In this document: piece after piece, positions 1 to 7,975 of the stretch
Layout of the letters: each line of letters opens with the position of its first letter
How positions within the stretch are numbered: position 1 is the stretch's first letter
Source of the DNA: Leptotrichia sp. oral taxon 215
GTDB taxonomy: Bacteria; Fusobacteriota; Fusobacteriia; Fusobacteriales; Leptotrichiaceae
DNA: 8,749 nt
Assembly (NCBI GenBank): GCA_905371725.1
Contig: CAJPML010000026.1
Span: 1-8,749, forward strand
Reading direction: 5' to 3'
The notes under the pieces: model-generated
The model's input: the letters and a program-made list of their open reading frames with translations, nothing else
Databases searched by the model: none
What the model was told of the DNA's origin: nothing
Translations under genes and position numbers: made by a program

Positions 1-2
1 TA

Positions 3-2849
3 GTAACTGAAAGTGAAGAAAAGGAAATTGTTTCAGGCTTGAACGATATTGCCGATTATTTAGATGAAAATGAATTTGAAAAATTAGTTAATGATAGAAA
101 ACTGGCTCAGGAAGAACTGAAAGAGTTAATAAATCAAGATAGTTTTAATATCAATGAGAATATTTTATATGTAAATGGGAAAGAAGTAATAGATTTAAAA
201 AAATTTAAGGAAAATTATAGTAAAAAAGAAGCCATTCCAAAAGAATTAAAGAAAAATATAGAAAGATGGAAAGTAGATGCAGCCATATCAGGAGGAACAA
301 ATAACGGAAATAAAGTAAACTGGAAAAGGTTTATGGAAGATATTAAAAAGGCACACAAATATTTAAATAACATGAGACCAAAGTTATTTAAGAAAAAAAT
401 TGATTTTTCCGGATTAGATCCTGCTGATGCATTAAAATTGATACAGGAGCTTAAAAATTCTTTTGATAATCCTGGACTTGTATTTGGCTTAAATATAAAA
501 AAAGTAAAAAATAAAATTGGAAATAGGATAACTTTAAATGGTGAAGCAATAAAAGATATTGCAGAAAGTAATTTGCTTTTAGAGTATTTTGATTTACTTA
601 TTCAGGAAAAAGAACTTAAAGATAGCTGGAATGAGCTTATAGGAAATCAGGAAGGAATTTTAGCTGATTCTTTAGAGGAAAATTTTATAGACTATGCTTT
701 TGAGTCAATAAAGGAAATAGAATATTTCTTTAATTGGAATTATTTGGAAAAGGATAAATTATTAAGCGATATTGAAAGTTTTGGAATAAACAGAGAGTAC
801 ATCTTTAAGGAAACAAATATTTCAATGGAGGAAATAAGAGATATATTGACCTCTGTAGAGAATATTGAAAAAGTACTGGAAATTGGGAAAAAAGCTTTAA
901 AATCAATGGAAAAGGAAGATAAGTACAATTTGTATCTGGAAAAAATAGAAAATATATCAAAAAAAGATTCTGCACTTGATGAAAAAATAAAAAATGCAGC
1001 AGGTAATAAAGAAATAAAAAAATATTTAGAATATTTAAGGGAGCTGGAAACATTATCAGAAAAGCAGAAATATTATGAAAAGAGAGAAAGTATACTGGAA
1101 AAAATAAATAAAGACGCTTTTGAATGGTATGAAAAATTAAAGGATGGTAAAATTGAGGAAATTGAGGATATATATGAAGTGTGGAAATGGAAACAGCTTT
1201 CGCAAGAATTGGAAAAGTTAGAAAAAGAACCATATGAAATTTTAGAAAAGAAAGCAGCGGAAAAAAGGAAAAATATAAAGAGAGTAACGCTGGAATTAGT
1301 TGAAAAGAAATCATGGTATTATGTTTTATGTTTTATAGAAAAAAAGGAAAATGCACTTGTAAGTCAGGCACTTAGAGGTTGGGAGCAGACAATACAGAAA
1401 ATAGGAAAAGGTACAGGGAAAAATGCGGCACTATACAGAAATCAGGCAAAAGAAAAAATGGCTATTTGTCAGAAAGCAGTTCCTGCCTGGATTATGCCAA
1501 TGAATAAAGTGATTGATACTTTGAATCTCGCTGAAAATAAATTTGATGTAGTAATTATAGATGAAGCCAGTCAATCAGATATAAGTTCGTTAGTGCTTCT
1601 ATATATGGCAAAAAAAGTTATTATTGTTGGAGACGACAAGCAGGTAAGTCCATTAGATATAGGAATAAGTGTTGAAAAAATAAATTCATTAAGAGAAAAA
1701 TATATAAAAGGAAACATTATTAATGATGACTTATATGGATTAAATTCTTCACTTTATTCAGTAGCTGCGACAACATACAAACCGTTGATGTTAAAGGAAC
1801 ATTTTAGATGTGTGCCTGAAATAATAGGATATAGCAATAAAAATTCCTATGATATGAAGATAAAACCTTTAAGGGAATCAGGTTCGTCAATTTTAAAACC
1901 AGCAGTTATAAATTACAAAGTTCCAGGAACACGGGATGAAAAAAGGAAAATAAATATTCTTGAAGCTGAGACGGTTATAGCCTTGATTAAAGCCTGTCTG
2001 GAATTAAAAGAATATGCTGACAGTTCTTTTGGCGTTATTTCCCTTTTAGGCGATGAACAGGCTGAGCTTATTCAGAAAATGATAGTGGAAAAAATAGATG
2101 CGGTGGATATAGAAAAACATGATATTTTATGTGGAAATTCAAGTCATTTTCAAGGAGATGAAAGGGATGTCATGTTCCTTACAATGGTTGACAGTAATTC
2201 AGGGGAAGTTCCTTTAAGAGTAATGGCTGACGGAACAGAGTCAGCAAGAAAGAAAAGATATAATGTTGCTGCGAGCCGAGCTAAAAATCAGATGTGGGTA
2301 ATAAACTCCCTTGATGCTGATAATGATTTAAAAATAGGAGATATTAGAAAAGAATTTTTGGAATATGTCAGCAGCCCGAAAGAAATGATTTTAACTGAAA
2401 AAATAGAAAAAAATTCAGAGTCAGTTTTTGAAAAAAATGTAGCAGAATACTTAGTATCAAAAGGTTATAATATAAGACAGCAATGGGAAGTTGGAGCATA
2501 TAGAGTAGACATGATTGCAATTTTTCAGGATAAGAAAATCATAATAGAGTGTGACGGTGAAAAATGGCATAGTACAGAAGAGCAGATAAGACAGGATATG
2601 GAACGTCAAAATGTTCTGGAACGTTGTGGATGGGAATTTGTCAGAATAAGAGGAAGCAGATATTTTAAAAATCCTGAAACCGTAATGAAAGAGGTTATAG
2701 GAAAATTAAATCAGAAAGGTATATATCCTGAAAACATGGAAGACAAGGAATTTCTAATAAAAGAAAAGGAAATGTTAAATAAAATAAGAAATAGAACTTT
2801 TGAAATTATTAAGGAATGGAATGAAAGAAATAATACTTCTAAGAAATAA
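3..2849 (+). CDS. Superfamily I (COG1112-like) helicase with C-terminal Vsr/MTES_1575-type nuclease domain, 5'-truncated by the window edge
   Basis: Predicted ATP-dependent DNA/RNA helicase fused to a nuclease. Residues are counted from the TTG at nt 39. That TTG is unlikely to be the real start: the frame is open from nt 3 without a stop, it has no good ribosome binding site, and no Walker A motif (motif I) is visible. Residues 1 to about 440 are Lys/Glu-rich and largely helical or coiled-coil, as in the long insertion these helicases carry between motifs Ia and II. The family-typical segment GKGTGK near 456-461 is followed by motif II DEASQ (508-512), motif III GDDKQ (531-535), motif IV-like HFRCVPE (588-594), motif V QGDERD (705-710) and motif VI AASRAK (744-749). 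Residues about 795-892 form a PD-(D/E)XK/Vsr-like domain with FE798, RVD824 and E837-C-D839-G. Helicases of this class occur in antiphage systems such as Mokosh, but no partner gene is visible. Family assignment is firm; biological role is inferred. Confidence 0.85.
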   Translation, partial: VTESEEKEIVSGLNDIADYLDENEFEKLVNDRKLAQEELKELINQDSFNINENILYVNGKEVIDLKKFKENYSKKEAIPKELKKNIERWKVDAAISGGTNNGNKVNWKRFMEDIKKAHKYLNNMRPKLFKKKIDFSGLDPADALKLIQELKNSFDNPGLVFGLNIKKVKNKIGNRITLNGEAIKDIAESNLLLEYFDLLIQEKELKDSWNELIGNQEGILADSLEENFIDYAFESIKEIEYFFNWNYLEKDKLLSDIESFGINREYIFKETNISMEEIRDILTSVENIEKVLEIGKKALKSMEKEDKYNLYLEKIENISKKDSALDEKIKNAAGNKEIKKYLEYLRELETLSEKQKYYEKRESILEKINKDAFEWYEKLKDGKIEEIEDIYEVWKWKQLSQELEKLEKEPYEILEKKAAEKRKNIKRVTLELVEKKSWYYVLCFIEKKENALVSQALRGWEQTIQKIGKGTGKNAALYRNQAKEKMAICQKAVPAWIMPMNKVIDTLNLAENKFDVVIIDEASQSDISSLVLLYMAKKVIIVGDDKQVSPLDIGISVEKINSLREKYIKGNIINDDLYGLNSSLYSVAATTYKPLMLKEHFRCVPEIIGYSNKNSYDMKIKPLRESGSSILKPAVINYKVPGTRDEKRKINILEAETVIALIKACLELKEYADSSFGVISLLGDEQAELIQKMIVEKIDAVDIEKHDILCGNSSHFQGDERDVMFLTMVDSNSGEVPLRVMADGTESARKKRYNVAASRAKNQMWVINSLDADNDLKIGDIRKEFLEYVSSPKEMILTEKIEKNSESVFEKNVAEYLVSKGYNIRQQWEVGAYRVDMIAIFQDKKIIIECDGEKWHSTEEQIRQDMERQNVLERCGWEFVRIRGSRYFKNPETVMKEVIGKLNQKGIYPENMEDKEFLIKEKEMLNKIRNRTFEIIKEWNERNNTSKK
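2401..2715 (+). other. Nuclease domain (Vsr/MTES_1575-like) at the helicase C-terminus
   Basis: This segment encodes roughly residues 788-892 of the helicase protein, counted from the TTG at nt 39. It has the layout of the very-short-patch-repair endonuclease fold: an early Glu (E798 in SVFEKN), then Asp in YRVD824MIA, then a hydrophobic strand running into IECDG with E837 and D839, followed by KWH844. These residues are in the positions of the metal-binding residues of the family, so the nuclease looks intact rather than decayed. The combination with the helicase suggests cleavage or nicking coupled to unwinding. The substrate is unknown. Confidence 0.75.
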
Positions 2850-2863
2850 GACTGTAGCAGATG

Positions 2864-2874
2864 TTCAAATTGAA
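2864..2874. repeat. Short palindrome overlapping the mutS promoter -35
   Basis: TTCAA-A-TTGAA is a perfect 5+5 inverted repeat around one base. It overlaps the -35 hexamer at 2870-2875. It could be a small operator half-site arrangement, but in such AT-rich DNA a palindrome this short can arise by chance, and no regulator gene is nearby. Confidence 0.25.
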
Positions 2875-2898
2875 AAAACATAGAAATTGTGATATACT
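2870..2898 (+). promoter_or_regulatory. Sigma70-type promoter for mutS and the downstream lpt genes
   Basis: A -35 TTGAAA (2870-2875) is followed by a 17-bp spacer and a -10 TATACT (2893-2898), preceded by the extended -10 dinucleotide TG at 2890-2891. Each hexamer is one base off consensus and the spacing is optimal. Transcription would start near 2904-2906, giving a leader of roughly 32 nt before the mutS ATG. It lies in the only intergenic gap ahead of mutS, so it is the likely promoter of the mutS, LptC/A-like and lptB genes. No intrinsic terminator is seen between the helicase stop at 2849 and this promoter, so read-through from the helicase gene is possible. Confidence 0.75.
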
Positions 2899-2923
2899 TA
2901 TCTGTAAAAGACTAATTAGAAAC

Positions 2924-2928
2924 AGAGG
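2924..2928 (+). promoter_or_regulatory. Ribosome binding site of mutS
   Basis: AGAGG lies nine bases before the ATG at 2938. It supports that ATG, which also gives the standard MutS N-terminus with the mismatch-binding F-x-E motif at residues 29-31. Confidence 0.75.
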
Positions 2929-2937
2929 TATAAATAA

Positions 2938-5565
2938 ATGGCGGAAACACCGTTAATGAAGCAATATAAGGAAATAAAATCAAAACATGAAGATTCCATA
3001 CTGTTTTTCAGATTAGGGGATTTCTATGAAATGTTTTTTGATGATGCGGTAAAAGCTTCAAAAGAACTTGGATTAACGCTTACTTCCAGAAATAAGGAAA
3101 AAGATATGGATGTGCCTCTTGCGGGAGTTCCATATCACTCTGCAAATTCGTATATATCAAAATTAGTTTCAAAGGGATATAAAATAGCAATATGTGAACA
3201 GGTGGAAGATCCTAAGACTGCAAAAGGGATTGTGAAAAGGGAAGTTACAAAGATAATAACTCCTGGAACAGTTATTGATGTGGATACACTTGATGCAAAA
3301 AGCAACAATTATCTGATGAGTATAAGAATAGCGGAAGAAAAAACAGGAATAGCATATATAGATATTACAACAGGGGAATTTAAGGTAACGGAAATAGAAA
3401 ATGACAAAGAATGTTCAGGAATGATGAATGAACTTAATAAAATAGAGCCTAAGGAAGTACTTGTAACAGCTTCCTTTTATGAATCTGCAAAGGAAGTGCT
3501 GGATGACTATGCAAGAAAAAATAATGCTACGGTTACTTGTGTAAATAAAGTCAGAGATTCGGAAAAATTTTTGACAGACTATTTTGGAGTAGTTTCGCTT
3601 GAAAGTTATGGAATAAAAAATAAAAAGGCAGTAATCGAGGCAGGAGCAATGGCACTTGACTATATACTGACAATGCAGATTGAAAATGAACTTACGGTAG
3701 AAAAGATAGAATATCTGAATGTGTCAAATTATGCTGAAATTAATTCCATTACTGCAAGAAATCTGGAACTGACAAAAAATCAGAGGGAAAAAACTGTATT
3801 TGGATCGCTTTTATGGGTTCTTGATAAATGTAAGTCTTCCATGGGGACAAGACTTCTTAAAAAATATATAAACAATCCTTTGCTGGATGTAGAAAAAATT
3901 TTAAAAAGACAGCAGGATGTGCAATATTTTATTGACAACATACTTATACGTGAAGACATAAAGGAAAAACTTGAAAATGTCTATGATCTGGAAAGACTTT
4001 CAGGAAAAATTGTTTTTGGAAATGAAAACGGGAAAGATTTAACAGCACTTAAAAATACTGTGAAATCAGCAATTGAAATAATGGAAATACTTAGAAATAC
4101 TGAATTTTTCAGAGATATAGAAATTCAGATTTTAATCGATATATATAAGCTTATTGATACAGGAATAGTTGAAGATGCACCTTTTTCAGTAAGGGAAGGT
4201 GGAATGATAAAAAGAGGCTACAGCAGTGAACTGGATGAAATATATCATATTATGAATTCAGGGAAGGACTTTCTTTTGGAAATAGAAGGAAGGGAAAGGG
4301 AAGCTACCGGAATTAAAAATATGAAGATAAAGTATAATAAAGTATTCGGTTACTTTATTGAAATTACTAAGTCCAATCTGGATATGGTGCCTGAAACGTA
4401 TATAAGAAAGCAGACTCTGTCGAATGCTGAGAGATTTGTAACTCCCGAGCTGAAGAAATATGAAGATACAATTATAAATTCCAAGGCTAAAATAGAAGAT
4501 ATGGAATATTACTTGTTTAAGGAAATAAGCGGGAAAATAAAGGAACATAAGTCTCTTCTGATAAGACTTGCTGAAAAGCTTGCCTATCTTGATGTAATGA
4601 TTTCCTTTGCCACTGCAGCAATAGAAAATGGATATGTGAGACCTGAAATAAGTAATGAATTTGATATGAAAATAATTGAAGGAAGGCATCCGGTAGTGGA
4701 AAAGCTCATTGGAAGAGGGGATTTTGTATCAAACGATACTTTACTTACAGAAAAAGAAAAATTTTTAGTTCTGACAGGACCGAACATGTCAGGGAAATCT
4801 ACATATATGAAACAGGTTGCGCTTATTTCAATAATGGCTCAGATTGGCTCATATGTTCCTGCAAAGGAAGCGAAACTTTCGGTTGTGGATAAATATCTCA
4901 CGAGAATAGGAGCATCAGACGACATACTTTCAGGGCAGAGTACATTTATGGTGGAAATGAGTGAAGTTTCCAATATTATAAACAATGCAACTGAAAACAG
5001 TCTGATTATACTGGATGAAGTGGGAAGAGGTACTTCAACCTTTGATGGGGTTTCAATAGCAACTGCCATTTCAGAATATTTACATGAAAGGATAAGAGCT
5101 AAGACAATATTTGCAACACATTATCATGAGCTTACGGATCTTGAAAATAAATTTGAAAATATTGTGAATTATAGAATTGAAGTAAAGGAAAAAAATGGAA
5201 AAGTAATGTTTTTAAGAAATATTATAAAAGGTGGAGCAGACAGATCCTACGGTATAGAAGTGGCAAAACTGGCAGGATTGCCTAAGGAGATACTGAAAGA
5301 AAGCAGGGAAATACTTCATAGACTGGAGCAGCGTAAGGAACTGATTGAAAAAACAATAAACATAAAACAGTTATCACTTTTCGGTCAGATTGCGGAAATA
5401 GACAGTAAATATGAAGAAGATTTAGATGTGGTTGAAAATGAAAGAAATGAAATAAAAGATGAAGTAATATTTGATATTGAAAATAAAGATATAAATAATA
5501 TTACTCCTATGGAAGCATTAAAATTTTTATCTGAAATAAAAGCTAAATTAGAGGAGAAAAACTAA
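2938..5565 (+). CDS. mutS: DNA mismatch repair ATPase MutS
   Basis: Full-length MutS of 875 residues, a little longer than the 853 of E. coli. In the cytoplasm MutS binds mismatches and small loops as a dimer, exchanges ADP for ATP, and recruits MutL. The N-terminal mismatch-recognition domain carries DFYE at 28-31, whose F29 and E31 correspond to the F-x-E wedge. The connector follows from about residue 120, the core/lever from about 240, and the clamp around 465-510 (FGYFIEITKSN). The ATPase domain has Walker A GPNMSGKS (614-621), the STFMVEMSE signature, Walker B LDEVGRGTST with D693 and E694, and ATHYHEL with H728. A canonical beta-clamp motif QLSLF sits at 811-815, followed by a variable linker and the C-terminal helical segment ITPMEALKFL. 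All key residues are intact. It is the first gene of the presumed operon, and its stop codon overlaps the next start by one base. No mutL is visible. Confidence 0.98.
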   Translation: MAETPLMKQYKEIKSKHEDSILFFRLGDFYEMFFDDAVKASKELGLTLTSRNKEKDMDVPLAGVPYHSANSYISKLVSKGYKIAICEQVEDPKTAKGIVKREVTKIITPGTVIDVDTLDAKSNNYLMSIRIAEEKTGIAYIDITTGEFKVTEIENDKECSGMMNELNKIEPKEVLVTASFYESAKEVLDDYARKNNATVTCVNKVRDSEKFLTDYFGVVSLESYGIKNKKAVIEAGAMALDYILTMQIENELTVEKIEYLNVSNYAEINSITARNLELTKNQREKTVFGSLLWVLDKCKSSMGTRLLKKYINNPLLDVEKILKRQQDVQYFIDNILIREDIKEKLENVYDLERLSGKIVFGNENGKDLTALKNTVKSAIEIMEILRNTEFFRDIEIQILIDIYKLIDTGIVEDAPFSVREGGMIKRGYSSELDEIYHIMNSGKDFLLEIEGREREATGIKNMKIKYNKVFGYFIEITKSNLDMVPETYIRKQTLSNAERFVTPELKKYEDTIINSKAKIEDMEYYLFKEISGKIKEHKSLLIRLAEKLAYLDVMISFATAAIENGYVRPEISNEFDMKIIEGRHPVVEKLIGRGDFVSNDTLLTEKEKFLVLTGPNMSGKSTYMKQVALISIMAQIGSYVPAKEAKLSVVDKYLTRIGASDDILSGQSTFMVEMSEVSNIINNATENSLIILDEVGRGTSTFDGVSIATAISEYLHERIRAKTIFATHYHELTDLENKFENIVNYRIEVKEKNGKVMFLRNIIKGGADRSYGIEVAKLAGLPKEILKESREILHRLEQRKELIEKTINIKQLSLFGQIAEIDSKYEEDLDVVENERNEIKDEVIFDIENKDINNITPMEALKFLSEIKAKLEEKN
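5551..5556 (+). promoter_or_regulatory. Ribosome binding site of the LptC/A-like gene, inside the mutS 3' end
   Basis: GAGGAG lies within the last codons of mutS, eight bases before the ATG at 5565. Strong pairing at good spacing supports this start and indicates re-initiation by ribosomes finishing mutS. Confidence 0.8.
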
Positions 5566-7940
5566 TGTGGAAAAAAATAGCCTATGGAGGTTTACTGGCC
5601 ATTCTAATATATTTTCTTTATGCCGTATTTTTTAAGAAAATAGAAACGCCTGCAGACCAAATGAAAAGAGAAATGAAGGCGAAAAAAGTAGTATATAAAT
5701 TAAGAGATGATGCGATTATTTATGCAGATGAGCAGATAGGTTCTGACAAGGATAAAGTAATAAAATTTAAAAATGTAATTGTAGATCTGCTTAAGAAAGA
5801 AATGCTTATATCAGGAAAAGAAGCTGAAGTATATACTGAAACTTCAGATATTACGTTAATTAAAAAAGTTGTAGGTAGTACAAAGGATAATAAATGGAAT
5901 TTATATACTGAAAAGGTAGACTATAAAAAAGAAGGAGATAAAATAATCTCTGAAACAAGAACAAAGATTCTAAATAATGTTGATAAGACTGAAATGGAAT
6001 CAGATAAAGTGGAAACAACTACAAAATTTGAAGATATAATAGGTACAGGAAATGTAATTTACAAGGAAACTGAAAAGAAGAGGGAACTTAAATCAGATAA
6101 GGTAGCATACAACGATGTAAATAAAGTTGCTGTAGGTGAAGGAAATGTAAGCTACAAGGATGATAAAGTAACTATTACAGCAGATAAGGCAGCATATTTT
6201 ATGCAGCCTGAAGAGGTAAATGCTGAAGGAAATGTAAAATATAAAGATGCAGAAAGTAATATAACGGCAAATAAGGCAATATACTATATGAAAACTGAAG
6301 AAGTACATGCAGATGGGAATGTACATTATGTCGGTAAAAGTGCAACAATCACAGGAAATAGTGCCAAATATTTTGTAAAGCAGAGACAAGTTGATGCGAC
6401 AGGAAATGTTAATTATTCAGGAAAAGATCTTAAAGTTTCTGCAAATCATGTGTTTTATGATGAAGCTAATAAAATTGTACATGCAGATGGAAATGGTACA
6501 TTTAACTATCTTCCGAGAGCTACAACAGGTACATTTATAGCTGGAGTTTATGATTTGGCAAATGAAGTATTGACTACAGATAATTTTTATACTATGAATT
6601 ATGAAGATTATCGTATGGAAGGTACAGGTCTTGTATACCTGTTTAAGACAGGGGATGCAACTTTTAACAATAAGTTTGCTGTAACAAAGCAGAATTTTAC
6701 TGTTGCTGGAGACAATGGTCATATGAATACCATCGTTAAAAATATATTTTCAAATAAAATGGTAATGACAAGTGTACAGGGAGATAGAATAACATCTAAT
6801 ACAGGAGAAGGAAGCTTTGAAAAAAAAGAATTCAGATTTGATGGAAATGTAAATGGTAAAATAAGAGGAAACGTAAAGAATTTTGCCACAAATCCTACAA
6901 AACTTGTTGAAGAAGAAGCAGTTCATTTTAGAGGAAATACTGCAAAAATATATTTTATTTCTCATAATAATAAGGACATGAGTGTTACAAGAAGTGAAAT
7001 CAAGGAAAATGTACATATGAGATATAAGGAAGTAAACTTAACTTCCCAGTATAATGAAATTGATACTGGAAAAAATTTGGTACTTGCAAGAGATAAAGTT
7101 ATACTGGATTTTAAAAATGATACACAGATGACTTCAAATTTCTTATATTTGGATTTAAATAAGGAAGAAGGATATGCTGAAAAAAATGTAAAAATTGTAA
7201 GTAAACTGCCACAGTTTGCAAATTTAAATGCAAGTGCAGACAAAGCAACAGTTTATATGAAGGAAAAGAAGATAAATCTAGATGGTAAAGTTATTACGTA
7301 TCAGGGAAAAACAAAAATTTCTTCAAATAAGGCAATGTACGATATTGATAGAAAAGTACTTGAAAATAGTGAGAATATAAAGATGCAGTATCATGTTCAG
7401 GGAGGAAATGAAAGTGTTTCATTAGGAAAATCAGATCCTAAAAATGTTGCTGCAGTGGAAGAAATTATAAATAAACTGTCTGTTTCCCAGAACGAAATAA
7501 ACAGCAAGGGAAAAATAACTCTTCCTAAATCGATGAATGCATCAAATGGAGTGCCTGTTACAATAAGATGGACAACTTCAAATTCATCATTCCTGTCAGT
7601 AACTGGAAAAATAAATAAACAGTTTTTAGGTGGTGGCAATAAATCTGTCACTTTAAAGGCAGTAGCAAAAGCTGGAAATGATTCAAGGGAAAAAAGTTTT
7701 AATGTAAATATTCCAGTAGAGACAACGGGAGAAATGCTTGAAAGAGCTGCCAGAAATATTTATCTGCCTGAAACAGGTAAAAATCTTCCTTCATCTGTAA
7801 GAGTAAATATAGGAAAAGGAACAGTTGATGTACCTATAGTATGGATGTCAGGAGGAAACAGAGTTCAGAATGTTACAAATATTAAAGGTCTGACAGCAAT
7901 TCTAAATTATCAAGGTACTGAATATAAAAAGCAGTATTAG
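5565..7940 (+). CDS. Membrane-anchored LptC/LptA-like (OstA-type) LPS transport protein with C-terminal Ig-like domains
   Basis: Probable periplasmic lipopolysaccharide bridge protein of 791 residues. A single N-terminal membrane segment (about 5-23, flanked by KK on both sides) has no visible cleavage site, as in LptC. Residues about 45-160 are beta-rich and resemble the LptC domain. From G162 a ladder of GNV-x-Y strands begins, at G162, G193, G222, G251, G280 and G309, the last five exactly 29 residues apart. Such beta-jellyroll stacking is the hallmark of LptA/OstA proteins. Weaker repeats continue to about 620 (for example DGNVNG, AEKNVKIV, LDGKVITYQGK). Residues about 628-717 match an atrophied bacterial Ig domain (ITLP, VTIRWTTSN, VTGKI, VTLKAVA, FNVNIP); 720-791 contain a second Ig-like (Big_4-style) segment around LPSSVRVN and VPIVWMSG. 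E. coli LptC and LptA are each under 200 residues, so this is a greatly enlarged, probably merged form. Adjacency to lptB supports the role. Which Lpt name applies is uncertain. Confidence 0.82.
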   Translation: MWKKIAYGGLLAILIYFLYAVFFKKIETPADQMKREMKAKKVVYKLRDDAIIYADEQIGSDKDKVIKFKNVIVDLLKKEMLISGKEAEVYTETSDITLIKKVVGSTKDNKWNLYTEKVDYKKEGDKIISETRTKILNNVDKTEMESDKVETTTKFEDIIGTGNVIYKETEKKRELKSDKVAYNDVNKVAVGEGNVSYKDDKVTITADKAAYFMQPEEVNAEGNVKYKDAESNITANKAIYYMKTEEVHADGNVHYVGKSATITGNSAKYFVKQRQVDATGNVNYSGKDLKVSANHVFYDEANKIVHADGNGTFNYLPRATTGTFIAGVYDLANEVLTTDNFYTMNYEDYRMEGTGLVYLFKTGDATFNNKFAVTKQNFTVAGDNGHMNTIVKNIFSNKMVMTSVQGDRITSNTGEGSFEKKEFRFDGNVNGKIRGNVKNFATNPTKLVEEEAVHFRGNTAKIYFISHNNKDMSVTRSEIKENVHMRYKEVNLTSQYNEIDTGKNLVLARDKVILDFKNDTQMTSNFLYLDLNKEEGYAEKNVKIVSKLPQFANLNASADKATVYMKEKKINLDGKVITYQGKTKISSNKAMYDIDRKVLENSENIKMQYHVQGGNESVSLGKSDPKNVAAVEEIINKLSVSQNEINSKGKITLPKSMNASNGVPVTIRWTTSNSSFLSVTGKINKQFLGGGNKSVTLKAVAKAGNDSREKSFNVNIPVETTGEMLERAARNIYLPETGKNLPSSVRVNIGKGTVDVPIVWMSGGNRVQNVTNIKGLTAILNYQGTEYKKQY
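6141..6488 (+). repeat. Four tandem 87-bp in-frame repeats encoding 29-residue OstA-type units
   Basis: Units begin at 6141, 6228, 6315 and 6402, each starting with a Gly-Asn codon pair of the GNV-x-Y motif. A fifth, diverged unit start lies at 6489 (GNGTF), and a spaced precursor at 6048 is 31 residues upstream of the first. By hand alignment the first two units share 62 of 87 bases and 17 of 29 residues, so they appear to be diverged duplications. Each unit reads as a beta-strand pair: GNVxY, then TIT or ISAN-like, then K-A-x-Y, then EEV-x-A-(E/D). Confidence 0.85.
7446..7937 (+). other. C-terminal bacterial Ig-like region of the LptC/A-like protein
   Basis: This covers residues 628-791. 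The first part has the order typical of atrophied bacterial Ig domains: a short helix (AAVEEIINKL), ITLP near 651-654, a Trp-containing strand with W669 followed by TTSN, a VTGKI turn, and strands VTLKAVA and FNVNI. The second, shorter part repeats the idea, with LPSSVRVN, then VPIVW760, then LTAILNYQG. Such domains are usual in surface proteins and adhesins, not in LPS transport proteins. Confidence 0.6.
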
Positions 7941-7970
7941 TGGATTGCCAAAGTTTAAAAATAAATAATT

Positions 7971-7975
7971 AGGAG
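7971..7975 (+). promoter_or_regulatory. Ribosome binding site of lptB, unusually distant
   Basis: AGGAG is the only good Shine-Dalgarno match ahead of lptB, but it lies 13 bases from the ATG at 7989, longer than the usual 5-10. No ATG, GTG or TTG in frame lies closer to it, and the ATG at 7989 gives the normal LptB N-terminus. Confidence 0.6.

Noticed and set aside
805..1314. A 169-codon open frame on the minus strand within the helicase gene
   Set aside because: It is the complement of a Lys/Glu-rich coiled-coil region, which gives an artificial Phe/Leu/Ser-rich hydrophobic protein. It has no family resemblance and is covered by a well-supported + strand gene.
1406..1423. GKGTGK-like sequence as a possible Walker A motif of the helicase
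   Set aside because: It lies just before motif II, in a segment (GKGTGK, then AVPxWIMP-like) that is conserved in this helicase family in addition to the real Walker A, which should be far upstream and outside the window.
2850..2880. Intrinsic terminator after the helicase gene
   Set aside because: There is no GC-rich stem followed by a T-tract; the only inverted repeat is the AT-rich 5+5 palindrome at 2864-2874, followed by A residues.
4258..5069. Several overlapping minus-strand open frames within mutS
   Set aside because: They lie opposite conserved MutS clamp and ATPase coding sequence and show no recognisable motifs.
6141..6488. Regular repeats as a CRISPR array
   Set aside because: The repeats are contiguous, have no spacers, stay in frame and encode a beta-strand motif, so they are protein-coding duplications.
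6093..7651. Minus-strand open frames across the LptC/A-like gene
   Set aside because: Their Ile/Phe/Tyr/Cys-rich composition is what AT-rich antisense produces, and the forward frame has clear protein-level repeats.
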